Part shown: positions 52,434 through 59,917 of the stretch, one piece after another | Layout: each line of letters starts with the position of its first letter | Position numbering within the stretch: position 1 is the stretch's first letter | Assembly: GCF_900591205.1 (NCBI RefSeq) | Contig: NZ_UUPU01000082.1 | Span: 124,001-188,000 of the forward strand | DNA length: 64,000 bases | Source of the DNA: Pseudomonas viridiflava | Lineage (GTDB): Bacteria > Pseudomonadota > Gammaproteobacteria > Pseudomonadales > Pseudomonadaceae | Direction of reading: 5' to 3' | Notes under the pieces: generated by a model | The model's input: the letters and a program-made list of their open reading frames with translations, nothing else | Database searches by the model: none | Told to the model about the DNA's origin: nothing | Made by a program: the position numbers and the translations under genes

Positions 52434-53339
52434 ATGACCAACAGTCCCGAACACGCGAGACTCCTGCGCCTGGCCACCCGCGCTTCGGTGGGCGTGGCCT
52501 GTGCGCTGATCATCACCAAGGCCATCGCCTGGTGGCTCAGCGGCTCGGTGAGCATGCTCGCCGGGTTGACCGACTCGCTGCTCGACGGCGTAACCTCGCT
52601 GCTGAATTTGCTGGCGGTGCACTACGCGCTGCGCCCGGCCGATGATGATCACCGCTATGGGCATGGCAAGGCTGAGTCGCTGTCGGGCATGGCCCAGGCG
52701 CTGTTTATCGCGGGGAGCGCGGTATTGATCGCGTTTCAGGCGTACCAGCGCTTGCAGCATCCGGAACCCGTCGGCGCGCCTTGGCTGAGTATCGGCGTGA
52801 TCGTGTTTTCGCTGGTGATGACCGTGGCGTTGCTGATGCTGCAACACCGGGTGATCCGCGAAACCGGCTCCAACGCGGTGCGGGCGGACTCACTGCACTA
52901 CCGCTCGGACTTGATGCTCAACGGCAGCATCCTGGTGGCGCTGGTGTTGGCCGGCTTTGGTTTTCATCAGGTAGACGCCTGGTTTGGCCTGGGGATTGCC
53001 GCTTACATTTTGTGGAGTGCGATCCAGATCGCCCGGGAAAGCTTCGCGGTGCTGATGGACGAAGAACTGCCGCCCGAGGTCAGCCAGCACATGCTGGAGC
53101 TGGCGCGTGGCGTGCCGGGCGTGTTGGGCGCGCATGATTTGCGCACACGGATTTCCGGCAGCCACTGGTTTGTGCAACTGCACCTGGAGCTGCCGGGGGA
53201 GCTGACGCTGTCAGTGGCCCACGGCATCAGCGACCAGGCCGCCGATGCCATTCACCAAGCCTACCCGCGTGCCGAGGTGCTGGTGCATGCGGATCCTGCG
53301 GATCAGCTGCAAGCTGCAAGCTATAAGCCTCAAGCTTGA
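52434..53339 (+). CDS. fieF: Cation diffusion facilitator, FieF type
   Basis: The 301-residue protein has six membrane helices and a C-terminal cytoplasmic domain. MLAGLTDSLLDGVTSLLNLLAVHYALRPADDDHRYGHGKAESL holds the Asp and His residues of the first metal site, and HYRSDLMLNGSILVALVLA those of helix 5. In E. coli FieF exports ferrous iron and zinc. The last dozen residues, QLQAASYKPQA, are encoded in the 7-bp repeat region, so the true C terminus has been overrun by repeat DNA. Confidence 0.9.
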   Translation: MTNSPEHARLLRLATRASVGVACALIITKAIAWWLSGSVSMLAGLTDSLLDGVTSLLNLLAVHYALRPADDDHRYGHGKAESLSGMAQALFIAGSAVLIAFQAYQRLQHPEPVGAPWLSIGVIVFSLVMTVALLMLQHRVIRETGSNAVRADSLHYRSDLMLNGSILVALVLAGFGFHQVDAWFGLGIAAYILWSAIQIARESFAVLMDEELPPEVSQHMLELARGVPGVLGAHDLRTRISGSHWFVQLHLELPGELTLSVAHGISDQAADAIHQAYPRAEVLVHADPADQLQAASYKPQA

Positions 53340-53392
53340 AGCTTGCAGCTTGCAGCTTGCAGCTTGCAGCTTGCAGCTTGAAGCTTATAGCT
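53305..53392. repeat. 7-bp tandem repeats inside a larger inverted repeat
   Basis: GCTTGCA occurs five times in perfect tandem at 53341-53375, then degenerates. Outer arms GCTATAAGC (53320-53328) and GCTTATAGC (53383-53391) are exact inverse complements, so the whole element can fold into a long hairpin. It covers the end of fieF and the space to the convergent DUF6515 gene. Confidence 0.8.
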
Positions 53393-53394
53393 AC

Positions 53395-54498
53395 CTAATA
53401 TTGCACCTGATAACCACGACTGCTCAGGCAGTTGCCCTGGGCCTGGCGGTAGGTTTGCACCACCGCCGGGTCAGGGGCGTAGGTCACGGCCTGCGGGTCG
53501 AAGCCACTTTGCTGAACCGCCCAGCGATAACAGTCGTAGCCGTCCTGCTGTACCTGGGCCGGTGATTGGCCGTTGGCGGGATAGGCCACTACGTCATAGC
53601 CATTGCCCTGCGGCGCGGGCTGTTGCACGGGCACGTCTGTTGGCGGTTGCACCACCACGTACTGCTGGGAGCTGCTTTCGTAGGTGTAGTAGGAGCCCGC
53701 CGCGAGGAAGAACAGCGCACTGCCCACCCACACTTCCCGTGCGTAATCCGGCAGGTATTGCACGCGGATGCCATACGGCGGCCGCACCACTACATAGCGC
53801 GGGCCTTGCGGGCGATACCAGTAGCCGCCTGAGAAGAAATAATCCTGGCCACGGTAGGGCACGCGGTAATTGCGGTCGGGGAAGCGGTCGACGGTATAAC
53901 CGGGGCGATATTGCGGGCCGGGGCCCCAGCCATTGCCATGCCCATCAGGGCGGCCGGGCCAGCGATTGTCATTGGGGTGAGCATTGTTGAAACCACCGCC
54001 TGGACGCGGGCCTGGGCCATTCCCGGACTGCCAGTGCTGATTGCCGTCGTTGCGACGCGGAATGTCCTGATAGTAGCCCTGACGCGGTTCCTGGGTTTGA
54101 CGCACGGTATCCGGGCGGCTCTGGATCGGCAGGTTATTCGCTGGCTGCGGCGCCGGCCGCGGCTGCTCGGCATTTTGCGCGCGACCTTGCCACTGCCCGC
54201 CGCCGCGCTGCTGTTGCTCGGCGCGATCGAAATGCTGATTTGGTGGCCGAGGCTGAGCGTTTTCAGGACGTGGTTGATTATTTTGCGGACGCGGCTGGTT
54301 ATTTTCAGGCCGTGGTTGAGTGTTCTGCGGGCGCGGCTGGTTGTTTTGCGGGCGCGGCTGTTCGTTACCTTGCCGTCCGCCTTCCGGGCCTCTTTCATGC
54401 TGACCGCCACCCTCTGGGCGCGGGTCGTCAGCCATCACTTGCGTGCCGACGGTAACCATCAGCAAACCTACACCTGCCATACGCCAGATGCGCTTCAT
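53395..54498 (-). CDS. DUF6515-type protein with Pro/Gln/Arg repeats
   Basis: The 367-residue protein begins with a Sec-type signal (MKRIWRMAGVGLLMVTVGTQVMA). Residues 27-210 are low-complexity, Pro-, Gln-, Arg- and Asn-rich, with six heptads at 47-88. A conserved folded block follows: YRVPYRGQDYFFSGGYWYRPQGPRYVVVRPPYGIRVQYLP, a short hydrophobic segment, YTYESSSQQYVVVQPP and a C-terminal Cys-containing helix (YDCYRWAVQQSGFDP), which fits DUF6515. It is probably envelope-located. The start was placed where the signal begins; the frame is open to 54546. Confidence 0.8.
   Translation of the reverse strand: MKRIWRMAGVGLLMVTVGTQVMADDPRPEGGGQHERGPEGGRQGNEQPRPQNNQPRPQNTQPRPENNQPRPQNNQPRPENAQPRPPNQHFDRAEQQQRGGGQWQGRAQNAEQPRPAPQPANNLPIQSRPDTVRQTQEPRQGYYQDIPRRNDGNQHWQSGNGPGPRPGGGFNNAHPNDNRWPGRPDGHGNGWGPGPQYRPGYTVDRFPDRNYRVPYRGQDYFFSGGYWYRPQGPRYVVVRPPYGIRVQYLPDYAREVWVGSALFFLAAGSYYTYESSSQQYVVVQPPTDVPVQQPAPQGNGYDVVAYPANGQSPAQVQQDGYDCYRWAVQQSGFDPQAVTYAPDPAVVQTYRQAQGNCLSSRGYQVQY
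54238..54360 (-). repeat. Coding repeat: six QPRP(Q/E)N(N/T/A) heptads
   Basis: Residues 47-88 of the DUF6515 protein repeat the heptad Gln-Pro-Arg-Pro-Gln/Glu-Asn-X. The 21-bp nucleotide unit is close to identical in each copy, so copy number could change by slippage. It should form an extended, positively charged linker. Confidence 0.8.
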
Positions 54499-54625
54499 GC
54501 TATTCCTCACTGCGGATAAGGGCCTAGAACGTCCGGCCTCCCACATAAGACTGGAAAAGCCTCGCCCGGTTCTGAGACAGGTTATCAGTCACGAGAACAA
54601 TTTTTTTGAGTAAGGAGGCTTAAGG

Positions 54626-54659
54626 CAAAGAAAAAGGGGTGACCCGTCGGCCACCCCTT
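54626..54659 (-). terminator. Strong intrinsic terminator on the minus strand
   Basis: AAGGGGTG (54634-54641) and CACCCCTT (54652-54659) form a perfect 8-bp stem. On the minus strand the 3' side continues TTTTTCTTT, a good U-tract; on the plus strand no T-run follows. No minus-strand gene ends here, so it should terminate an unannotated transcript from the right. Confidence 0.7.
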
Positions 54660-54890
54660 GAGAATTTCGTCCTGGCTCAACGCTTTTGACGTTGGCTCAC
54701 CTCACGCCGTCTTGTGGACAGTGTGCAGCCTGGAGGCCGGCTCAACCCTGCTCGGGTGGCGGCCGCAGCGGGCCTGATTAGGCTCGCTGTAAGTGGACTG
54801 TTGTCCAGGCGGTGATTCTGTTGATAAAGATACAGGCCCGAGCCCGACAGATGATTGCGAAGATTGCGTCAATAAACAGTGCTTGCGCAA
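54660..54890 (-). ncRNA. Candidate small RNA between DUF6515 and the Lrp gene
   Basis: The 446-bp gap 54499-54944 has no plausible protein gene, yet a strong minus-strand terminator lies at its left side. A transcript starting somewhere in 54840-54890 would be 200-250 nt and GC-rich with several possible stems (for example GGCCTCCAGGC near 54730). The 5' end is not defined; TTGACG around 54870 on the minus strand is a possible -35. I do not recognise a named sRNA. Confidence 0.35.
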
Positions 54891-54944
54891 TTTTTAACCC
54901 TTCATAGATAATTCATCGCAATAGTTACGACAAAGGCTAACCCA

Positions 54945-55424
54945 ATGAGCAAGCTTGACCGATACGACCTGAGTATTTTGGCGGAATTGCAGCGTGACGC
55001 GAGGATCTCCAACCAGGAGTTGGCCGAGCGTATCGGCCTGTCGCCGTCGCCCTGCTCGCGCCGGGTCAAGCAATTGGAAGACGACGGCTACATCGCACGC
55101 CAGGTCGCCCTGCTCGACCGCAAGATGCTCGGGCTGAGCCTTACCGCCTATGTGCTGATCGGCATGGACCGCCACACGCCGGAACGTTTCGAGAATTTCG
55201 AAGCGGCGATCCGCACGCTGCCGCAAGTGCTGGAGTGCAGTTTGGTGACCGGGATGGACGCCGACTATCAGTTGAAAGTGGTGGTGCCGGACATGGATCA
55301 CTACCAAAAGCTGCTGCTGGGGCATTTGACCCGTATTGAAGGCGTGACCAGCGTGCGTTCCAGCTTTGTGCTGAACCAGGTGCTGAACAGTACCGAGCTG
55401 CCGCTGACCCACCTGCGTACCTGA
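54945..55424 (+). CDS. Lrp/AsnC-family transcriptional regulator
   Basis: The 159-residue protein has an HTH (LDRYDLSILAELQRDARISNQELAERIGLSPSPCSRRVKQLEDDG) and a RAM ligand domain (residues 70-145, with ECSLVTGMDADYQLKVVVPD). The SPCSRRV helix is typical of the Lrp subset near BkdR-like proteins. It has no clear neighbour to regulate; the putative small RNA is divergent from it. Confidence 0.9.
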   Translation: MSKLDRYDLSILAELQRDARISNQELAERIGLSPSPCSRRVKQLEDDGYIARQVALLDRKMLGLSLTAYVLIGMDRHTPERFENFEAAIRTLPQVLECSLVTGMDADYQLKVVVPDMDHYQKLLLGHLTRIEGVTSVRSSFVLNQVLNSTELPLTHLRT

Positions 55425-55444
55425 CCTCAAGAACAATGAGGTTC

Positions 55445-55540
55445 AAATGTGGGAGGGGGCTTGCTCCCGATAGCAGTGTGTCAGCCAATACATCTGGTGC
55501 CTGACACTCAGCCATCGGGAGCAAGCCCCCTCCCACATTT
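55445..55540. repeat. REP pair
   Basis: AAATGTGGGAGGGGGCTTGC at the left and its inverse complement at the right bracket about 50 bp of spacer (CATCTGGTGCCTGACACTC). It lies between the Lrp gene and the DUF2788 gene, which are on the same strand, so it may act as a transcript boundary. Confidence 0.85.
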
Positions 55541-55618
55541 GGATCACACGTCGATCCAGGTCAATGTTGTGTCTGTAACGCTGCCTTATACTGCCCGCCT
55601 GCCCTGTCGGAAAAAACC

Positions 55619-55837
55619 ATGAACAACATCGACCCCGCCCTGTTTGAAGAATGGATGATGACCGGCCTGGTCACCCTCCTGATCATTTTCATGGGCTTTA
55701 TCGTCTGGGACCTGGCGAAAAAATCCAAAGCCGGGCGCTTTGGTTCGTTCATCCTGTTTTTCGTGCTGGGGCTGGGTGTGGCCGCGTTTATCATCAAGAG
55801 CGTGGTGATCGGCCTGATCGAGTCCGGCGCCTTATAG
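55619..55837 (+). CDS. DUF2788 small membrane protein
   Basis: The 72-residue protein has two hydrophobic helices (about residues 14-33, VTLLIIFMGFIVWDLA, and 43-65, FILFFVLGLGVAAFIIKSVV) joined by a basic loop AKKSKAGRFGS. This fits DUF2788, a family of small inner-membrane proteins in gamma-proteobacteria without known function. Its last 6 bp overlap the convergent rluE gene. Confidence 0.78.
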   Translation: MNNIDPALFEEWMMTGLVTLLIIFMGFIVWDLAKKSKAGRFGSFILFFVLGLGVAAFIIKSVVIGLIESGAL

Positions 55838-56467
55838 GCGCGCCGGCACTTCCTTCCACTGGCCCTGGTCCAGGCCATCAATCGACCAATCGCCAATGCG
55901 CACGCGTACCAGGCGCAAGGTCGGCAAGCCCACGGCGGCGGTCATGCGCCGTACCTGGCGGTTACGCCCCTCACGAATCACCAGTTCCAACCAGTAAGTC
56001 GGTATGTTTTTACGAAAACGCACGGGCGGGTTGCGCGGCCATAACTCGGGCTCGTCCAACTGCCGCGCTTGCGCGGGCAAGGTCATGCCGTCGTTCAGCT
56101 CCACGCCGTCGCGCAGGCGTTGCAGCTGCTCTTCGGTGGGCTCGCCTTCGACTTGCACCCAGTAGGTTTTCGCCAGCTTGTGCTTGGGGTCGGCAATCCG
56201 CGCTTGCAGCTGGCCATCATTGGTCAGCAGCAGCAAGCCTTCGCTGTCACGGTCCAGGCGGCCGGCCGGGTAGATGCCGGGGATGTCGATAAAATCCTTG
56301 AGGGTCGCACGCCCGCCTTCGTCGCTGAACTGGGTCAGCACGTCGAACGGTTTATTGAACAGCACCAACTTCGGCTCGGCCGGTGGCGCCTTGGCGACAC
56401 GCCGCGCTGCGCAATGTGGAGGTTTCACGCCAGGGCGGCGCGAATCGGGACGGGTGGGACGGGACAT
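55832..56467 (-). CDS. rluE: 23S rRNA pseudouridine synthase, RluE type
   Basis: The 211-residue protein has the RsuA-family catalytic block YPAGRLDRDSEGLLLLTNDG with the active Asp, preceded by LVLFNKPFDVLTQF. KTYWVQVEGEPTEEQLQ and REGRNRQVRRMTAAVGLPTLRLVRVRIG complete the family. There is no S4 domain, and length and sequence fit RluE, which modifies U2457 of 23S rRNA. I chose the ATG at 56467; an ATG at 56500 is also possible since neither has a good ribosome site. Confidence 0.88.
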   Translation of the reverse strand: MSRPTRPDSRRPGVKPPHCAARRVAKAPPAEPKLVLFNKPFDVLTQFSDEGGRATLKDFIDIPGIYPAGRLDRDSEGLLLLTNDGQLQARIADPKHKLAKTYWVQVEGEPTEEQLQRLRDGVELNDGMTLPAQARQLDEPELWPRNPPVRFRKNIPTYWLELVIREGRNRQVRRMTAAVGLPTLRLVRVRIGDWSIDGLDQGQWKEVPARL

Positions 56468-56538
56468 GGCAAAGGAACATCTAACGGTCAGGACCGACAA
56501 TGCTAGTGGCCTGACCGCTAAATGACCATCCCAACCGC

Positions 56539-58011
56539 TTAGCGGAACGGCGGCTCGTCGAAGCTGCGCAGTTTGCGCGAGTGCAACGAGTTGAGTTCGG
56601 TGCGCAGCAGGTCGACCGCCTCGATACCGATCTTCAAGTGCTGGCTGACCGCACGCTCATAGAACGCGTTGGCCGAACCCGGCAGCTTGATCTCGCTGTG
56701 CAGCGGTTTGTCCGACACGCACAGCAACGTGCCATAGGGCACCCGCAAACGGTAACCCTGGGCGGCGATAGTGCCGCTTTCCATGTCCACGGCTACGGCG
56801 CGGGACAAGTTGATCAGCGGTCGTTCCTGGGCCCAGCGCAGTTCCCAGTTACGGTCGTCGTAGGTCAGCACGGTGCCGGTGCGCAGGCGCTTTTTCAGCT
56901 CTTCGCCTTTTTCGCCGGTGACGTTCGCCGCCGCTTGCTGCAAGGCCAACTGCACTTCGGCCAGGGCCGGGATCGGAATGTTCGGCGGCACCACACGGTC
57001 CAGGATCCCGTCGCGGCGCATGTAGGCGTGAGCCAGTACGTAGTCGCCGATGGTCTGGGATTGGCGCAGGCCGCCGCAGTGGCCGATCATCAGCCAGCAA
57101 TGCGGACGCAGCACGGCCAGGTGATCAGTGATGTTCTTGGCGTTGGAGGGGCCGACGCCGATATTCACCAGAGTCACGCCATGGCCGTCACTGGCCTGCA
57201 GGTGATACGCCGGCATCTGATAGCGATGCCAGACCACGCCTGCGGCAATCGCCGAGGCTTCACCATGGTCCATGCTCTTGTCGATGATCACGTTGCCCGG
57301 CAGCACCATGCGAATAAAGCGCGGATCGCTGCGCAGTTGCTCGAGGCCATGCAGGATGAACTGGTCGACATAACGGTGATAGTTGGTCAGCAGGATCCAC
57401 GGCTGCACATGGCGCCAGTCACTGCCGGTGTAATGCACCAGGCGGCGCAGGGAAAAGTCCACGCGGGCCGCATCGAACAGCGCCAGCGGCAACGGGTCGG
57501 TGTTTTCCCAGTCGTACAGGCCATCGGCAATGCCGTCGGTAGCGGCGGACAGGTCGGTACTGGGGAACACACGGGCCAGGGTCGCGGCGGTCACGCCGGA
57601 GCCGGCCAGTTCGTCGCCCTGCTCCACCACGTAGGGGTACGGGATGTTCTGCTGGCTCACGCCCACTTCTACCGTTACGGTGAAGTCGTGCATCAAGGGC
57701 ACCAGCTGTTCCAGCAGATACTTACGAAACGCCGCAGGATGGGTGACGGTAACGCTGTAGGTGCCCGGCAGTTGCACCTTGGCATACGCCCGGGTGGTCT
57801 GTGGGACTTCGCCTTGAACCAGGTAAGTCAGGCGCAGTTCCGGGTAGCGAAACAGCGCGCGTTGTTCGGCGTCGGGTTCGACGCGGTCCTTGAGGTATTG
57901 CTTGAGGGCCTGGTTGAGCGCGCCGGTAGCACGCTCATGAAGAGCCGCCAGCCGATCTACGGCTTCTTCGGCGGTTTGAACGACAACAAAAGCTTCGGTC
58001 ACGGTAAGCAT
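56539..58011 (-). CDS. amn: AMP nucleosidase
   Basis: The 490-residue enzyme hydrolyses AMP to adenine and ribose 5-phosphate. The N-terminal AMP nucleosidase domain (about residues 10-180, VEVGVSQQNIPYPYVVEQGDEL) is followed by a phosphorylase-like domain with LVNIGVGPSNAKNITDHLAVLRPHCWLMIGHCGGLR and AVAVDMESGTIAAQGYRLRVPYGTLLCVSDKP. Length matches E. coli Amn. The start at 58011 gives the family N terminus; the frame is open upstream into the REP region. Confidence 0.94.
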   Translation of the reverse strand: MLTVTEAFVVVQTAEEAVDRLAALHERATGALNQALKQYLKDRVEPDAEQRALFRYPELRLTYLVQGEVPQTTRAYAKVQLPGTYSVTVTHPAAFRKYLLEQLVPLMHDFTVTVEVGVSQQNIPYPYVVEQGDELAGSGVTAATLARVFPSTDLSAATDGIADGLYDWENTDPLPLALFDAARVDFSLRRLVHYTGSDWRHVQPWILLTNYHRYVDQFILHGLEQLRSDPRFIRMVLPGNVIIDKSMDHGEASAIAAGVVWHRYQMPAYHLQASDGHGVTLVNIGVGPSNAKNITDHLAVLRPHCWLMIGHCGGLRQSQTIGDYVLAHAYMRRDGILDRVVPPNIPIPALAEVQLALQQAAANVTGEKGEELKKRLRTGTVLTYDDRNWELRWAQERPLINLSRAVAVDMESGTIAAQGYRLRVPYGTLLCVSDKPLHSEIKLPGSANAFYERAVSQHLKIGIEAVDLLRTELNSLHSRKLRSFDEPPFR

Positions 58012-58101
58012 CCTGTGTTCTGACTTGCAGACCTTTATCTTGCCTGTATCCCTGTCAGACGCAAACTTTGAATTGGAGTGCCCCCTCAAGATCATGCAAT
58101 C

Positions 58102-58192
58102 GCTGTGGGAGCCGGGCTTGCCCGCGATGGCGGTGGGTCAGTCAGCAAGATGGGGCTGATACACCGCTATCGCAGGCAAGCCAGCTCCCACC
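58102..58192. repeat. REP pair upstream of amn
   Basis: GCTGTGGGAGCCGGGCTTGC and the inverse GCAGGCAAGCCAGCTCCCAC face each other across a spacer. The pair separates amn from the codirectional acyl-CoA dehydrogenase gene that ends at 58206. Confidence 0.8.
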
Positions 58193-58205
58193 TATTGGTC
58201 CGCGT

Positions 58206-59852
58206 TCAGGCAGGTGTCGAGCGGGCGACAATCGCGGCCACATCCACCCCTCGCGGCAGCGTGCCGTACACCCGGCCGGACGACTCACCCAAACGGCTGG
58301 CAATAAAACCATCGCTGACCGCTGCATTCCCCGCTTCCAGCAACAACTTGGCCTGCAAGGCCACGGCAATATCCTCGGTCAGCTGGCGTGCGCGGTACTG
58401 GATATCCTGGGTGTCCATAAAGGCCGATTTCAGTTGCTCTATATGCCGCGCCAACGGCTGGTCGCCATGCCCGTCGCCGAGTTCGACAAACAACGCCTCG
58501 AGCACGCCCGGCTCCTTGGACAGTGCGCGCAGCACGTCCAGGCACTGCACGTTGCCGGAACCTTCCCACGTCGAATTCACCGGCGCCTCACGGTACAGAC
58601 GCGGCAAGATGCTGTCCTCCACATACCCGGCACCGCCCATGCACTCGGCGGCTTCGTTGATCATTGCCGGTGCGCGCTTGCAGATCCAATACTTGCCCAC
58701 CGCCGTCACCAGCCGGGCGAACTTGGCTTCCTGCTCATCGCCCAGGTGGTCCAAGGCGCGCCCCATGCGCATGCTCAACGCCAGCGAGGCTTCGCTTTCC
58801 AGAGCCAGGTCGGCCAACACGTTTTGCATCAGTGGTTGTTCGCCGAGTACACGGCCGCCGACCAAACGATGGGCGCAATGATGGCTGGCCTGGGTCAGCG
58901 CCTGGCGCATCAAGGCGCTGGAGCCGACCATGCAATCGAAGCGGGTCATGGCGACCATCTCGATGATGGTCGGCACGCCGCGACCTTCCTCGCCGATCAT
59001 CCAGGCCAGGGCGCCGCGAAATTCCACTTCACTGGACGCGTTGGAGCAGTTGCCGAGTTTGTTTTTCAGGCGCTGGATGTAGAACTCGTTGCGCGTGTCG
59101 TCCGGACGGTGTCGGGGCAGCAGGAAGCACGAAAGGCCCTTGTCAGTCTGGGCCAGGGTCAAAAACGCATCGCACATCGGCGCCGAGCAGAACCACTTGT
59201 GGCCCACCAGTTCATAGGCTTGCCCGGGGCCGCCCGCGCCCACCGGGTAAGCGCGGGTGGTGTTGGCGCGCACATCGGTGCCGCCCTGCTTCTCGGTCAT
59301 CGCCATGCCGATAGTGGCCCCGGCCTTGTGAGCGATACCGACATTGCGCGGGTCGTATTGGGTACTGAGGATTTTCGGCAGCCAAGTGTCAGCCAAGTCC
59401 GGCTGCAAACGCAGGGCGGGCACACAGGCGAAGGTCATGGTCAGCGGGCAACCCGTGCCGGCTTCAGCCTGGCTGTGCAAGTAAGTCATGGCGGCGCGGG
59501 CCACATGGGCGCCGGACTGCGGATGGGCCCACGGCAGTGACGGCAAGCCATGCTCGACGGCGGTGCGCATCAGCTCGTGGTAGGCCGGGTGAAACTCCAC
59601 CAGGTCGATGCGGTGCCCATAGCGGTCATGGCTGCTGAACACCGGTTTGTTCTGGTTCGCCAGAAACCCGGCCTCCATCAACGACCCGCCGGCCAGCGCA
59701 CCGTAGGCATCAATACGCGCCTGCGCCCAGCCGGCGCCAAAGCGGCGCGACCACTCTTGCAGGGGCAGGTCGATGCGGTACAGGTTGGTGCCGTCCAGAG
59801 ACGGCGGCTGGTTGGTGACGTCGTGGGTTTCAGCGAATTGATGCAGGTTCAT
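58206..59852 (-). CDS. aidB: AidB-like acyl-CoA dehydrogenase
   Basis: The 548-residue flavoprotein has the acyl-CoA dehydrogenase layout with the AidB extensions: an N-terminal segment (NQPPSLDGTNLYRIDLPLQEW), MTEKQGGTDVRANTTRA as the FAD-contact loop, the middle beta-domain, and a long helical C terminus (AAECMGGAGYVEDSILPRLYREAPVNSTWEGSGNVQCLD). In E. coli AidB is induced by alkylation and binds DNA. The protein could also be a long-chain acyl-CoA dehydrogenase of another role; the E. coli-like length favours AidB. Confidence 0.88.
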   Translation of the reverse strand: MNLHQFAETHDVTNQPPSLDGTNLYRIDLPLQEWSRRFGAGWAQARIDAYGALAGGSLMEAGFLANQNKPVFSSHDRYGHRIDLVEFHPAYHELMRTAVEHGLPSLPWAHPQSGAHVARAAMTYLHSQAEAGTGCPLTMTFACVPALRLQPDLADTWLPKILSTQYDPRNVGIAHKAGATIGMAMTEKQGGTDVRANTTRAYPVGAGGPGQAYELVGHKWFCSAPMCDAFLTLAQTDKGLSCFLLPRHRPDDTRNEFYIQRLKNKLGNCSNASSEVEFRGALAWMIGEEGRGVPTIIEMVAMTRFDCMVGSSALMRQALTQASHHCAHRLVGGRVLGEQPLMQNVLADLALESEASLALSMRMGRALDHLGDEQEAKFARLVTAVGKYWICKRAPAMINEAAECMGGAGYVEDSILPRLYREAPVNSTWEGSGNVQCLDVLRALSKEPGVLEALFVELGDGHGDQPLARHIEQLKSAFMDTQDIQYRARQLTEDIAVALQAKLLLEAGNAAVSDGFIASRLGESSGRVYGTLPRGVDVAAIVARSTPA

Positions 59853-59917
59853 GCTGGGCCTCCTGAAAAGGCCACATTCAATCGGGCCCTAGATTCAGTT
59901 AAGCACCGCCCTCCGGC

